A stretch of DNA of 64,000 bases from Rhododendron vialii. Taxonomy: Eukaryota > Streptophyta > Magnoliopsida > Ericales > Ericaceae. The position numbers were made by a program, and so were the translations under genes. The notes beneath the pieces are model-generated. The model saw only the letters and a list, made by a program, of their open reading frames with translations. It was not told the origin of the DNA and ran no database searches. Shown piece after piece: positions 33,212 through 44,751 of the stretch; the first letter of the stretch is position 1; each line of letters begins with the position of its first letter. The stretch lies in assembly GCF_030253575.1 (NCBI RefSeq), contig NC_080562.1, positions 42,757,852 to 42,821,851 of the forward strand, in the 5' to 3' direction.

Positions 33212-33659
33212 TTGTATTGGAATTTTCGAATTGAAGAAAATTTCAGAGTGGAGAAGGAAACCCACCCAAGAACGCGAATTGTAAGTATAATTAAAGACAA
33301 ACAAGCGTAGAATTGAAATTACTAGTATCATAGTTAGTGTACCTTTTCCGCCATAGATGAAGCTTAATTGGGGGGTAGTAGAGAAGTGAGCTCTGAATCG
33401 AAGCACTGAACTCGGGTTGGATCTGGAGTTGATATCATATCATTAAGCAAATGGATAATTTTAGTTGGGTATTGGATCGAACGTGGGAGGATCAGATTCG
33501 CCACATGAAAAGCCGTACTGATTGTACAGTGTAAAGCGGAACACAATTGACATCTGACAAAGTCGGTTGGTACACAATCATTCTCTTTTCTCTCCGCACC
33601 CACCCACTGAAAATAAAAGATCACCGAAATTCAGGTCTCTTTCGACATGGCACTCCTCG

Positions 33660-33906
33660 GTATGGCCGTAAAAAAGCCGAGCTTTGTTGAGCACGAGAAC
33701 GAGTTAAAAATTCAAACTCGAGTTCTTAACAAGTCAAGCTAATTTTTTGCTAAACGAGCCTTTTTAATCGAGGGCAACCACCCTTAACAAGTCGAGTTTT
33801 TTCGAACGAGCCAAGTTCTCAAACGAACCGAGTAGAACTCGGCTTCTTTAGTAAACGAATCTTAATGAGCTGAGCTCGCGAGCTGCTCGCTTCGTTCACA
33901 GCCCTA
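33660..33906. mobile_element. hAT-like miniature element, one end clear
   Basis: Read on the minus strand from 33906 it begins TAGGGCTGTGAACGAAGCGA and continues with repeated GCTCG/CTCGTTT motifs, a pattern of widespread plant hAT-like miniature elements. The other end, near 33660, is poorly defined. Confidence 0.5.
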
Positions 33907-34196
33907 CTCCTATGTTTCCATTTTTTCCCCTCATCCCTAAAATGCCCCTGATGTATTCCTAACCCATTTTGTCGGTTTATTCCATTAATTTCACCTCATA
34001 CTTCTTTTAAGGTCTCAATTTTAGCGAATGGTTTTACTGAATTTGGCTACGGATAGCGTTGAAAACATTTACAATTGAGATTCAATTGCCTAAACACAAT
34101 AGTGAAAATCCAAAGAGTGTAGTTGAGTGGAAGTATGAAAGCAAGAAAGTAAGGAGTTTACTATCCAAACTTGCAGATTCGACTGTCGCTATAAGC

Positions 34197-34868
34197 TACG
34201 GGGCAAATGAGTCGAGTTGACCTTTACAGTGTTTGAGCTCGACTCATTTATTGAACGAGCCTAAAACTCGAGCTCGAATAAACGTGTTGAGTTCAGTTCA
34301 TTTACTAAACCAACCTCCATAACCAAGTTGAACATTTATGAGGGCATCCGCATCAGCCTTTATAAATTTTGGACCAAATTACATCTTAAAAACTCACTTT
34401 ATTACTTTAGCTACTCATTTTTCAAATGTTTATTACATCAAACTCTTTACTCTCACTCTCTATTCAATTAAATATTAATAAAATTGTCCCCACGGATGAA
34501 TAGTGCTGGATTGAAAACAAATAAAAGGGGTGGGCGAGACAAAGTAAATTAATATAAAAACCTTTAATAGATGAACAATGCCTCTCTTAAGATAAAGAGG
34601 AACTGTTGCAAAACTAAAACTTTGGCAAGTGATCCCTACTAGTAAAGAGGCTGATGTGAGAGTGTTTCTTCCATTTTGCTTGTTAAAATGAAGTACATGG
34701 TAGTTTAACTACTCTAGTGTGGATACTCTGAATGAGTGTAGCTTTTTCGAGCCTAGCCAAACTTTAGAGTGTCAAGCTAGGCTCGTTTAATACACGAGCC
34801 TAAAACTCGAGCTCTGCTTGTTTACGAGTCAAGTTCCTTGCGAGCAGTTCGGTTTGTTTGCAACCCTA
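34197..34868. mobile_element. hAT-like miniature element, split by an insertion
   Basis: The right end (minus reading TAGGGTTGCAAACAAACCG from 34868) matches the element at 33660-33906. The left end TACGGGGCAAATGAGTCGAG at 34197 is a decayed inverted form. Flanks CTATAAGC and CTGTCAGC agree at 6 of 8 positions, a possible old 8-bp target duplication. The middle is occupied by a Harbinger-type element. Confidence 0.5.
34342..34728. mobile_element. Harbinger/Tourist-like MITE nested in the hAT-like element
   Basis: Starts GGGCATCCGCATCAG and ends CTAGTGTGGATACTC, imperfect inverted ends. It is flanked by the 3-bp duplication TGA (34339-34341 and 34729-34731), the size expected for PIF/Harbinger. 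387 bp, non-coding. Confidence 0.65.
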
Positions 34869-35287
34869 CTGTCAGCAAAAGTTTCTTGGTCCTCTAGAGG
34901 TTTGTTCGATCGTCTTAACTTCAGCGTCTACAAATTAGTCGATATGTGGTAAGCTAATCAATATTCAATTATTAAAAAAATTATTACAATAGAAAGAATC
35001 TTGGCTTCCGCATCTCACTTTGGGGTTACAGTTTTTCCTAATGATACATGTTTATTTACTAAAATTTTCGAAAAAAATCACTTTAGCCATAATTTAGATT
35101 TGTTCTTTCATTGAAAGCTAGAGAAAGTAATGCATTTTCTTGACTCCCCGAAAAAAATTATGCAAGAATAAAACCAATTGTTGAAAAGCCTGCAGGAAAA
35201 TGAAAATGCCCTCTCTCTCTCCAACAAAATTTGAGGGCCGGACTCTGGATTAGTGGGCTGGCCCTTTAGACATTATTCACAGCCTGG

Positions 35288-35453
35288 CTAGATGCAACAT
35301 TGGGAAAATGACGGCCCAGAACGTGTTTTGATAATTAATACTATCCGTCAAGGACATGCTAAGAACATTTATTAATTCTGAAAATATCTTTGACGGATAT
35401 TAATTATTAAAACACGTCATTGACCATCATTTTCCCCAGCATTTATGTTGCTG
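35288..35453. mobile_element. Small fold-back element (~165 bp)
   Basis: GGGAAAATGACGGCC...CGTGTTTTGATAATTAATA on the left is mirrored on the right by TTAATTATTAAAACACG...TCATTTTCCCC. Arms are about 65 bases with a short AT-rich centre. No coding capacity. Confidence 0.75.
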
Positions 35454-38400
35454 GAGATACAAATAAACAAAAGGAGAAGGTTGGTGGCCAAGTTTGGGCT
35501 TGGATTTGACAGCCTGTGTGTATCTTCTGGGTTTTATACGGTGGGCCTATTTGAACTGGTTTTACCGTTCTCAAACCCATGTTATTGAGGACAAGAAAAT
35601 CCAAATCTGTACACCATTTTTCTGGCACTTGTTCTTTTGGAAGAGGGCGAGTGGGTAATTCCACATACCAATTCACCTAGGCAATTGCTGACTAAAGAGA
35701 GGCATAATGGACCATTTAAACACACACACACAATACCCAAACTCCCAATGTGGGAACCAGCCCAACTGACGCAGATCCAAGAGTCTCGCCACTAAAAAAT
35801 GATACCACGACAGAGGGCCCAAAGGGCCTGCACCAGAGGTAAGCTCCCAAATTGCTTGCTATAATTGATTGATTGCTATTATTAATGCATAAAAAATCTC
35901 TATAATTGATTGCTCTTGCTAGTTGTGGGTGTTTAGCTTACCTGTCGTCTTGTTATTGATTTGCCCGCAAATGGTGCATCATTACTGTGAGATTGGCTTA
36001 TAGGAAGGAAAATAAATTATATCCACTGTCGGTGTAAAACCAAAATCAAAGCCGCATGCAAAAGTGAATTATAAACCCTCTGGTGGTGTTTATGCGTTGT
36101 ATTTGTTAAAGGTTTTTTGATAACTTAGTTGTCTGGGTGAGCTTACGTACACTTTAACTAATTTTGGAAACGAATTTCACCATCCACTTGCGGATTCCAA
36201 TTAAAGGCCGAACAAAGTTTCGTATAAATTAACTCCAAAGAAGTGGATATCACAGAGTAAAGCTCTGTATTTGATAAATGTAGCAATGAACCAAGTCTGG
36301 TGGAACTTCAGAATTTCTCCACTACTTTAGTGTTGTTTACTTCCAGATAAAGTTGATCCATTCATTCAAGCTTTGTCCGTGCCAATGATATTGGACTAGA
36401 ATGGAGTTTCGCCTTTTTTTATTATTTACCATGTTTACAAGTTGCAAATAGGGTATTTCATCAAAGTTTCATCCAATATGCGTTCGAGTGGATGTCCAAA
36501 CCATCCTCGGTGGACAAACTATCCGAGTATCGAGTGCATGACACCATTTATTTCTAAATCTAAAATAGTCCATACGATATAATATCTTTGTTCGTGCATA
36601 AACTCAATAATCTCCTTTTACCGGACTCCTCGCTAGTGGACGGTAGAATATATTGGATCTTATGAATTAGTCGTGGTGCACTTACACTGGCCTCGACATC
36701 TTGACTTATAAAAAAAAAAAACATACAATAGAAGTAGTGGATAATTAACTAAAATCACAGATTTTTATGTAAGTGAATTGATCACTATTAGACAAACTAT
36801 AAAAGTGGCGATGGTTTGTAACCCTTAACACATCTGAAAGGACACTGTATTGTGCTTCGATAGAAGAAAAATGCTAAGCATGGCGGATAAATGATAATAT
36901 GCATATTATCCACCACCTAATAGGAGGTGATTAGCAATACCCATGTAGAAAAGGGGAAGGAAAAAAAATAGTTTACCCACATATTGACTTGAAAAGGTTG
37001 AGACTGACACGTGTGCAGGTTCATTATAAAGAGCTTTTACTAAACCAAAAACTAAATAAATCCCAAAGCCCCTTAAACTCAGCTAAAGTCCACGAGCCAC
37101 ATGCTGCCAGGGTTCATGTATTTGCATTAAGATTACTAAACAATCAAAGTAAGTCTTAATAACTAAGTAGGTACTAATAAACAAGTGAATGAAAAGGTTC
37201 TAAGTGTGATGGAGAAAAAGGAACCAAAGGACAAATTGTTCCGCCCTGAGGGCGTTTTTGATTATAAAAAAAAAGAAAAAGGAAAGGACAAATTGTTCCT
37301 GGGTTTTCAAATTTTCTGAGTCAGCTTGGCTTTTTCCAGCTCCATAGAAGGATACTATAATGTGGGGAAAAGGCAGAATCTTGTATGTGGAACATGGGAT
37401 ACTTCAATGCAATTTAATTTTGCTTACATGGCCAGCTCTATGATATACATACCTTCTGATTTGTTGGGGTCCATGTTGAACTGTAAGGATGCATGAATGA
37501 GTGACCCTGCTGCATCAAATCATTATTAAGAAAGTTCCAAAGAAACATCCATTAAGAGTAACTTGTCATTTTATTTTACAAAGTAAAGAAGAAAAGTAGA
37601 AAACTACTACTTTTCACTTCTCCTTGCTTGCAAATTTATTTCCTTTACTAATCCTCTCCAAACAAAGATTGACGAGTTTGGTTTTGTTCACGGATTCTGG
37701 TCAACTTAATAATCGCAAGTCAGTTCTAAAAGCAGTGCATTCATATGTGGCTTTTCTGATGCATTTGTGAAAGGAAAAATAGCCAGAAATGCTTATTTCT
37801 AATATGGCAAAATGGTCTCTCTTTGAAAATGCCAAATTTGATAACTTCGAATTAATAAATTTTGAAGTTTTTTTAACATGTGAGGGGTCGGGATACTCAA
37901 TATTGAAAGGGTACCCCTTTGGCTGGTCGAGTGGGTAGAAAAATTTCAAAATTACTTTGGTTAAATTGACACACATACTTTCAGAAAAAGACATAGAAAT
38001 GCCAAGATTTACAAGGACTTTAATTGGCAGCATCTCCTTATTGAAAAGAGGGATGGGCTTCTTCATGCCTCCCCATGTCAAAGAGTGGTGGTGTGGTTGA
38101 GCTTATTTCCCATTTTTCCTACAATTTTTTGCTTCTCAATAATGAAATGGGTCAGTCCTCACCCGGTCTGGTCTTTGGTCCATTTTCCAGTGCAAAATAG
38201 TCACAAGCTGTGTCAGATGGAGTACACATACAGAGAGAACCCTGCTTTGATAACTACAATATTAATGGAGTTTGTTTTATCTCCTAAGCCAAATTGAACT
38301 TAATAAGAGGACCATTACCAATAAGGTCTGAGTCCATGGTTCCTCTCCCAATGCCCATTTGCTTTGAGTTTTTTTTTTCCCCTGACCCATCTTTGGCTTC

Positions 38401-39298
38401 TGTGAAGAAAGGAGAGAAAACCCCTGTTAGATTAAACCTGATTTTAGACTTTGAAATTGTTAAAATTCAAACAACACATAAAACAAAAAGAAAGAGTCTA
38501 AGAAGCCCGAGACAAATGATTAAAGTAGCAAATACGTAATAGTATAACCCCATTACCCTTTGCAACACCTTTTCAAGCACTTAATTCAATATTCTATGTT
38601 CAAATTCCTGCAGATCCAACCTATACATTTGATTCCCACATCTTCCCAGCTTGTTCATCAGAGAGAGAGAGAGAGAGAGATGTCTGGGGATGCAAAAAGG
38701 AGGGTCTTCCTTGGCTTCTCTACTCCAATGAAATAAACCACGAGGTAAAGTGAATGAGCTAGAACTCGTGTTCTTTTACCTTTTGGATAATAAGTTTATT
38801 TTCTTATAATCCATGACACTCTTGCTTCTGTTCTAATAACGACAGATCAATAAAACCATAACCTCCTCCTTTTCCAATAGATTTGTGCCTTCGCTTTCGA
38901 TTTTATGCTGTTTTTGCACCCTGGTTCTGATCCAGTCCTGAGCAGATATAAAGGGTGTCTGGTATCTTTTTGACTTAGGGGAGGCCCACAAATGGAAGAA
39001 GGTGATATATTCAATCACATGTAAGACTTCCTCCCGTTCAGAAAGTCTCAGTACTGTTACATTCATTCATCTCCTGAAAGTCTTTTCAGTCACAGCCACG
39101 CACTCGATTTCCTTTGTCATTTTCCCTTTCATTAGAGCAAAGTATCCCATGAGAAAGTTCAGTCTTTCTATCCCCATTAGAAATGGATGTTGTGAATTTT
39201 GACAGCTATTGATCTGAAAAAAATGAGTTCTTTACATACATTCTCGTAGCACCTAAATCTCTTCTTGATTTTCTTGAAAAATACTCATCTTTGTGAAA
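35454..39298. other. Intergenic stretch upstream of the TNP gene
   Basis: No gene is supported. It holds a SINE-like tail (36640-36721), a repeated string AAGGACAAATTGTTCC around 37230-37300, and a short (GA)n tract near 38660-38680. A minus-strand open frame at 38081-37701 (126 codons) has no recognised domain. The last few hundred bases are the likely promoter and leader of the TNP gene. Confidence 0.5.
36640..36721 (+). mobile_element. SINE 3' fragment (Au-like tail)
   Basis: AATTAGTCGTGGTGCACTTA then CACTGGCCTCGACATCTTG and a 12-base A-run. Same tail type as at 1320-1375; no head recognised. Confidence 0.5.
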
Positions 39299-42289
39299 AT
39301 GGAAGAAGCAGCACCAATCCCTTTTGATACCAAGCCCCTCCTCACCATCAAGACAGCTAGTTCCTGCCAAAAACCCAGCAAGGAAAATCAAACAAACATG
39401 GTTTCTGCAAATTCAGGTTCACAATCCCCATATTTAACAACAAATTCGTCCCAATACAACTCTCCTTCTCTCATATCTCCTCCATCATCAGCATTTGTTT
39501 CAGCTCTACAATCACCTTACATATCTCCTAGAGCCACCAATATAGTCCCAAACCCATGTCAAGAAACCCCACAAGCCCCAACTCCTCCACTCACCCACCC
39601 TCCTTCACCTCCAGCATCCTACTGCGGCTCCCTATCCGACGACATCCCGAGCTCTTCCTACACTCCCCCGCCCGAGCTATACGATTTTTCAGATGATCCA
39701 ACCAGTCAGAAGCTCAAAATAGTAACCTGTGTCCCAATCCCAGGCCCTGATACCGCCCCTCGTATCTCCTTTTCGTTTCCTGTCCCCCGGATTTCCTTTG
39801 CAAAAAGCACTGTTTCCCCTGCTTCCAATACCAAACTCAGGAGCTGTGATGTGTACATAGGGTTCCATGGCCAAAACCCCAATTTGGTCCGCTTCTGTAA
39901 GTGGCTCAAATCAGAGCTAGAACTCCAAGGAATCGCTTGCTTTGTTGCGGATAGAGCGAAGTATTCAGAGACTCAAAGCCACGAAATCGCTGACCGCGTT
40001 ATTTGCTCAGTGACATTTGGTGTTGTGGTTGTCACTAGTTACAGCCTTCTGAACCGTCTGAGTTTGGAGGAGGTCAGATTCTTTGCCCAAAAGAAGAACT
40101 TAATCCCTCTGCTTTTCGACACAGACCTTAGTGAGATCACGGGTCTAAACAGGAATTCGGATGATAAAGAATGCAAGGAAGCAGTTGACGGACTAATGAA
40201 GTGTCATGAATTTAAGCTTGAAGCAAATGAGGGTAACTGGAGAAGCTGTGTATCGAAAGCTGCCGGAATCTTAACATCAAAGCTTGGGAGGAGGAGTGTT
40301 GCTGACAAGGAGGTTGAAGGATTTGAGGAGTTGCCATTTTCCAGAAACAGACATTTTGTGGGGAGGGAGAAAGAGATGATGGAGATAGAAACCGCATTCT
40401 TTGGGTGTGGGGACTATTTAGACCAAGAATGTTGTGTGCCAATCAATAAAGGAGGAACACCGGGGCAATCAGATGGGTTAGCAGACGAGGATCGCGAAGT
40501 GGATGCAACTAGAGGGGGAAGATTTATAAATTTGGAGATGGGCAAGTGTAAAGAACCAAAGTTAGAGGCTTGGGTCGAACCAGTGATAGCAAGAAGTTCA
40601 ACAAAGAGGACTAAGGTCAAGAAGTCGAAAAGTGGGAAATACAAGAGCTTTGGCAGCAGTGTTGTGTGCATAAGTGGAGGCGCGGGTGTTGGGAAGACGG
40701 AGCTTGCATTGGAGTTTGCTTCCAAGAATGCTCAGAGGTATAAGATGGTTTTGTGGGTGGGAGGCGAAGCTAGGTTCTTCAGGCAGAATATATTAAACCT
40801 TTCGATGAATTTAGGGTTGGATGTAAGTGCTGATGCGGAGAAGGAAAGAGGGAGAATCCGAAGCTTTGAAGAGCAGGAAGCAGAGGCATTCAAGAGAGTT
40901 AAAAGGGAGCTGTTTCGCGACATGCCTTATTTACTGATAATCGATAATCTGGAGACCGAGAAGGAATGGTGGGAAGGGAAAGATCTGCATGATCTAATAC
41001 CAAGAAACACCGGAGGGTCTCATGTGATTGTTACAACTAGGCTACCAAGAGTGATGAACTTTGATCCGATTATGCTCCAGCCGTTGCCCTCACCAGATGC
41101 AATGGTTTTGATTAAAGGAAGAAGGAAGAGAGATTACCCAGCTGAGGAGGTAGAGTTTCTTGCAAAACTTGATAAGGAATTGGGAAGGTCAAGTTTTGGG
41201 CTGTGGGTGGTTGGTTCAATACTTTCTGAACTTGCAATTTCACCATCCGTTCTCTTCGAGGCTGTAAACCAACTGCCAATAGAGGAAAGTTCAACTAGCT
41301 CTAATTTGAGCAGTGCTGATGAACAATTCTGTCGATCCAATCGTTTTCTAATGAAACTCCTGGCTTTTTGCGACGCCATTTTGCAGCAAACTGATGGGAG
41401 AAGGAACAATATACAAGCCTCAAGAATGCTCCTCGTGGGGGCTTGGTTTGCACCAGCACCCATTTCAGCCAGTTTACTAGCAGCAGCAGCTAAGGGTATA
41501 CCCGCAACAAGAAACCGATTCAGCAAGTGGACCAAATGCCTCAGTCTTGCATGTTTTTGCTGCTCCGGTTGTTCCTTGGCAAACCAAACACTGAAGAGTG
41601 AAGAAGAATCAGCCCTTCTCTTAGTTAAACTCGGTTTAGCGCGAAGAGCCAACAGGCAGCAGCAACCGGGGTGCTGGATCCAGTTCCACCCCATAACTCA
41701 AATATTTGCTAGAAGAAAAGATGGTAGTTTACTCGCTACCAAGGCAACGGTTCAAGGCGTAAGGAAAACAGGAAACCCATGGGTGAATTCAGACCACCTT
41801 TGGGCTTCTGCGTTTCTCGTCTTTGGATTCAAATCTGAGCCTCCACTGGTCCAACTCAAGGCCATTGACATGGTTCTCTTTATAAAGAAAACCGCTCTCC
41901 CTCTAGCAATCAGGGCCTTCACGACCTTTTCAAGGTGCAACTCCGCTTTGGAGCTACTAAAGGTATGCACGAATGTGCTGGAGGAAGTGGAGAAGTCGTT
42001 TGTTTCACAGATACAGGATTGGTGCCACGGGTCGCTTTGCTGGAAGAAGAGGCTACAATCGAACCAGAGGGTGGACGAGTATGTATGGCAAGACGTGACC
42101 TTGTTGAAAGCCACGTTGCTGGAGACCAGAGCCAAGTTGTTGCTCCGAGGAGGGCATTTCGACAGCGGGGAAGAGCTGTGCAGGACTTGTATTAGTATCA
42201 GGACAGTGATGCTGGGACATAACCATGCTCAAACTTTGGCTGCTCAAGAAACATTAGCAAAGTTAGTCAGGTTGAGAAGTAAGGTATGA
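39299..42289 (+). CDS. TIR-NB-ARC-TPR (TNP/XTNX clade) NTPase
   Basis: Intronless, 996 residues from the first ATG (39299). The N-terminal ~180 residues are Ser/Pro-rich and disordered. A TIR-like domain follows at about 184-320 (CDVYIGFHG, later SLEEVRFF where the TIR acidic residue is expected). The NB-ARC-like NTPase begins near 355 (HFVGREKEM), with Walker A GGAGVGKTE at about 460, Walker B YLLIIDNLE near 545 and a sensor region VIVTTRLPRV near 580. The C-terminus has TPR-like helices (AKLLLRGGHFDSGEELC ... LGHNHAQTLAAQE) rather than leucine-rich repeats. This is the architecture of the slowly evolving plant TNP group, not of classical TIR-NLR resistance genes. Function is unsettled; a role in signalling or cell death is inference. 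Confidence 0.9.
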   Translation: MEEAAPIPFDTKPLLTIKTASSCQKPSKENQTNMVSANSGSQSPYLTTNSSQYNSPSLISPPSSAFVSALQSPYISPRATNIVPNPCQETPQAPTPPLTHPPSPPASYCGSLSDDIPSSSYTPPPELYDFSDDPTSQKLKIVTCVPIPGPDTAPRISFSFPVPRISFAKSTVSPASNTKLRSCDVYIGFHGQNPNLVRFCKWLKSELELQGIACFVADRAKYSETQSHEIADRVICSVTFGVVVVTSYSLLNRLSLEEVRFFAQKKNLIPLLFDTDLSEITGLNRNSDDKECKEAVDGLMKCHEFKLEANEGNWRSCVSKAAGILTSKLGRRSVADKEVEGFEELPFSRNRHFVGREKEMMEIETAFFGCGDYLDQECCVPINKGGTPGQSDGLADEDREVDATRGGRFINLEMGKCKEPKLEAWVEPVIARSSTKRTKVKKSKSGKYKSFGSSVVCISGGAGVGKTELALEFASKNAQRYKMVLWVGGEARFFRQNILNLSMNLGLDVSADAEKERGRIRSFEEQEAEAFKRVKRELFRDMPYLLIIDNLETEKEWWEGKDLHDLIPRNTGGSHVIVTTRLPRVMNFDPIMLQPLPSPDAMVLIKGRRKRDYPAEEVEFLAKLDKELGRSSFGLWVVGSILSELAISPSVLFEAVNQLPIEESSTSSNLSSADEQFCRSNRFLMKLLAFCDAILQQTDGRRNNIQASRMLLVGAWFAPAPISASLLAAAAKGIPATRNRFSKWTKCLSLACFCCSGCSLANQTLKSEEESALLLVKLGLARRANRQQQPGCWIQFHPITQIFARRKDGSLLATKATVQGVRKTGNPWVNSDHLWASAFLVFGFKSEPPLVQLKAIDMVLFIKKTALPLAIRAFTTFSRCNSALELLKVCTNVLEEVEKSFVSQIQDWCHGSLCWKKRLQSNQRVDEYVWQDVTLLKATLLETRAKLLLRGGHFDSGEELCRTCISIRTVMLGHNHAQTLAAQETLAKLVRLRSKV

Positions 42290-43103
42290 TGAACGATGAT
42301 AATCTCTTTTGACAACAGCTAGTTCTGTATCTGAGTAGCTCAATTTTGTTCAGTCTGTAACCATTCTAGGCTGTTCCACTAGTTCCAGTTAAATGAGAAA
42401 AAAAATTCCGCTAGATACGAAAGCAGATATCTCCTTCCAAACGCTACTCAAATTTAGTCACACTAGTCTTGGTTGTAATCTCTCTTCTTTCTTGATGGCA
42501 TTATCTTGCCGTTTAATCAGTTGTTTCCAGAGGAGTAGACAGATTAGGCCAACATGCGCGGCTGCATTACACGGTTTCTTTGCAACCTAACTAGCATGGT
42601 CTGATGCATGGACAATTCAGAATTCCAACTTTGAGGGTTCCAAGTACACTGTAATTTGAGGGGTGAGAACCCATTTAGTTTCGCGAATATGTTTCCTTAG
42701 GTTAATGTAAAACAAGATTTTTCTTGTAATTTTGGAGAGAAAGTCGCCCTCCCAGCGCCCCTACGATCTGTTAATGCATCGAACTCAAACATAATTGGCA
42801 AATTTTGCAGTATTTTTTTTCTAAATGGACATCAAAATATACATCTCAGAATAGTTCCTATTAGTTCAAATTATCAGATTAGTGCTGCAATCCAAATCAT
42901 CAGGTCACATCAACAAAACCTCAAAAACATGAACAGAAACAGCTCTTGATTCACAAACAACAAAAACAAACAACACTACACAGAAATTACAAAATCACAC
43001 GCCCTGAGAGTCTGAGACCAAACAATCAGTTTTTTCCAATCAAATTTTAATTTAGGAAATCACGAGTCAAAAAAATAGCCCTAAAACGAGAACAAATCGG
43101 ATA
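42290..43103. other. Spacer between convergent TNP and PRA1 genes
   Basis: The two flanking genes converge, so this 0.8 kb should contain both 3'UTRs. No other feature was seen. Confidence 0.6.
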
Positions 43104-43709
43104 CTAGTTGGCGAAATCCTTCGTGCGAGAGCTTGAAGCCAGCGGTGCCGGCAGCGGCGGCCCAATCAGCCCGCTCGAAACGGCGTCGTCCTCATCGAGG
43201 AAAAGCCCCTGCGGATTCCTCACCACGGCGTGTGCGGCGCAGATTAAAAGCCCGACCGCCACGCCAATCAACAAAACATTGACCTTTCCGACGATCCACA
43301 ACACCGCGAAGGACACCAAAACCAGGCCCAAGATCACAACCCGATCGTCCACGTGGCGGCCCCAGGCGGCCATCGGATCCTCGCGGTAGAAGTAGAGGAC
43401 CAGCCAGAGGCCAAAGACAGCGGCGTAGAGGATCAGAGCCACGAGGGAGCCGATTAGGGAGGCGGCGGAGCAGATGGAGACGAGGATGGCGTAGTTGGTG
43501 GTGAAGTACTTGGCGTTTTGACGGAGGCGGGTGAGGGCGGCGGAGATGGAGGCGGGGGCGTCGAGTGCGGCGGCGGAGAGGAATTCAGGCCATGGGCGGT
43601 GGCGGGAGAGGGAGGTGGAGAGGTTTTGGATTGATCGGGAGATGACGTCACTGCCGGAGATGGGGATGGTGGTGTAGGTGGCGGCGGTGGTTGTGGACGG
43701 TGATTGCAT
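43104..43709 (-). CDS. PRA1 family protein (prenylated Rab acceptor)
   Basis: Intronless, 201 residues. The PRA1 core starts at RPWPEF (about 38) and contains RLRQNAKYFTTNYAI. Two long hydrophobic hairpins follow (about 74-108 and 123-163), separated by the conserved YREDP and a short loop. The C-terminal 30 residues are polar. PRA1 proteins are four-pass membrane proteins of the ER, Golgi and endosomes that interact with prenylated Rab GTPases in vesicle trafficking. The coding strand is GC-rich compared with the spacer. The start is the ATG directly after a T-rich leader stretch. On gene order it may match the PRA1.G subgroup; the sequence alone does not decide the subgroup. Confidence 0.9.
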   Translation of the reverse strand: MQSPSTTTAATYTTIPISGSDVISRSIQNLSTSLSRHRPWPEFLSAAALDAPASISAALTRLRQNAKYFTTNYAILVSICSAASLIGSLVALILYAAVFGLWLVLYFYREDPMAAWGRHVDDRVVILGLVLVSFAVLWIVGKVNVLLIGVAVGLLICAAHAVVRNPQGLFLDEDDAVSSGLIGPPLPAPLASSSRTKDFAN

Positions 43710-43886
43710 TTTTTTTTTTTTTTTTCCTTCCTGTTTTTGACAGGTTTGACCGGGAACAATCGTTCAAAGTCGTCGAATGTATCCCGTGACTAGTTGGTTG
43801 ATTTGGTTAACATGATGTTTCGGGTGGAAGTTTAGATCGTCTGTTGTTGCCTTACGCGATTGGCCGATATTAAATTTGTCTCTGAG

Positions 43887-44075
43887 TTTTTTTTTTTTTA
43901 ATTATCAGATATCCTGACTAATTTGTGTACACATCGATTAATTTCGGAGCCTTAATGATAACAATCGCACAAAATCACATGTGAACTCAAAGTTTGAAAT
44001 ATTTAACCTCCGTGAAATTTGAATATACGACCGGATATTTTTGGACCTTGTTTTGCTAAAGGCTTTGACTTTTTG
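43887..44075 (-). mobile_element. SINE (Au-like), minus strand
   Basis: On the minus strand the tail AAATTAATCGATGTGTACAC leads to an A-run, seen as the T-run 43887-43899. A degenerate B-box-like string (TATTCAAATTTCACG) lies about 120 bases before the tail. The copy is old and its head is uncertain. Confidence 0.5.
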
Positions 44076-44239
44076 GCATTTTATTTCTATACATAAAATT
44101 CGTAATTTTGCTCTTTCATGAATTATTTATTTGTCAGAGGAATTAAAAAAATACATTTTTTTGCATTTAGCGCAAAACTACCAAACGCATTTTTTTTAAT
44201 AAATAAAAACAAAACCACAAAAATCCCCTACAGCCCTTA

Positions 44240-44751
44240 GAGCATCTCCAATGCACCCTCCATTCCTCTATTTCTCCATTTGAGAGGATTATTTTTGGAA
44301 GAAATACCATTCCAACCCATCCTCTATTTTCTCCTCCATTTAAGAGGATCAAGTTTGGTACTCCAAATATGGAGGATGGAGAAAAAAATGGAGGATGTCC
44401 TCCATTTCACTATTCACCCTCACCAAATCCCATTTTGTTCATCAAAATAGTTTTGATACACTAATCCTTTATAAAATTGGTACCAATCAAAAGATATGTA
44501 CAATATCTTCAAAATAAGACCCATATTGGGTATTTTTTTTAATGAAGTTAGAAAAATGAAAATTTGAATTTTGGAGGGAAAGTGGGGAAGTTTGAGATTT
44601 GGGATGAGTTTTTAAAGAAATAGAAGTAGAAATAGAGTATTGGGTTGGAGTTAGATTTCCTCCAAAATTACTTTTGTAATAAAATATATTATTTTGATAC
44701 TCTCAAATGAAGAAATGAAGGCAAAAATAGAGTATTGGATTGGAGATGCTC
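44240..44751. mobile_element. PIF/Harbinger (Tourist-like) MITE
   Basis: Starts GAGCATCTCCAATGC and ends with the inverted ATTGGAGATGCTC. It is flanked by TTA on both sides (44237-44239 and 44752-44754), the 3-bp duplication of the Harbinger superfamily. The arms are partly palindromic (CCTCTATTTCTCC / GGAGGAAATC-type blocks). 512 bp, non-coding. Confidence 0.9.

Noticed and set aside
37701-38081. A 126-codon minus-strand open frame upstream of the TNP gene
   Set aside because: No recognised domain, no splice or promoter context, AT-rich codon use like the spacer.
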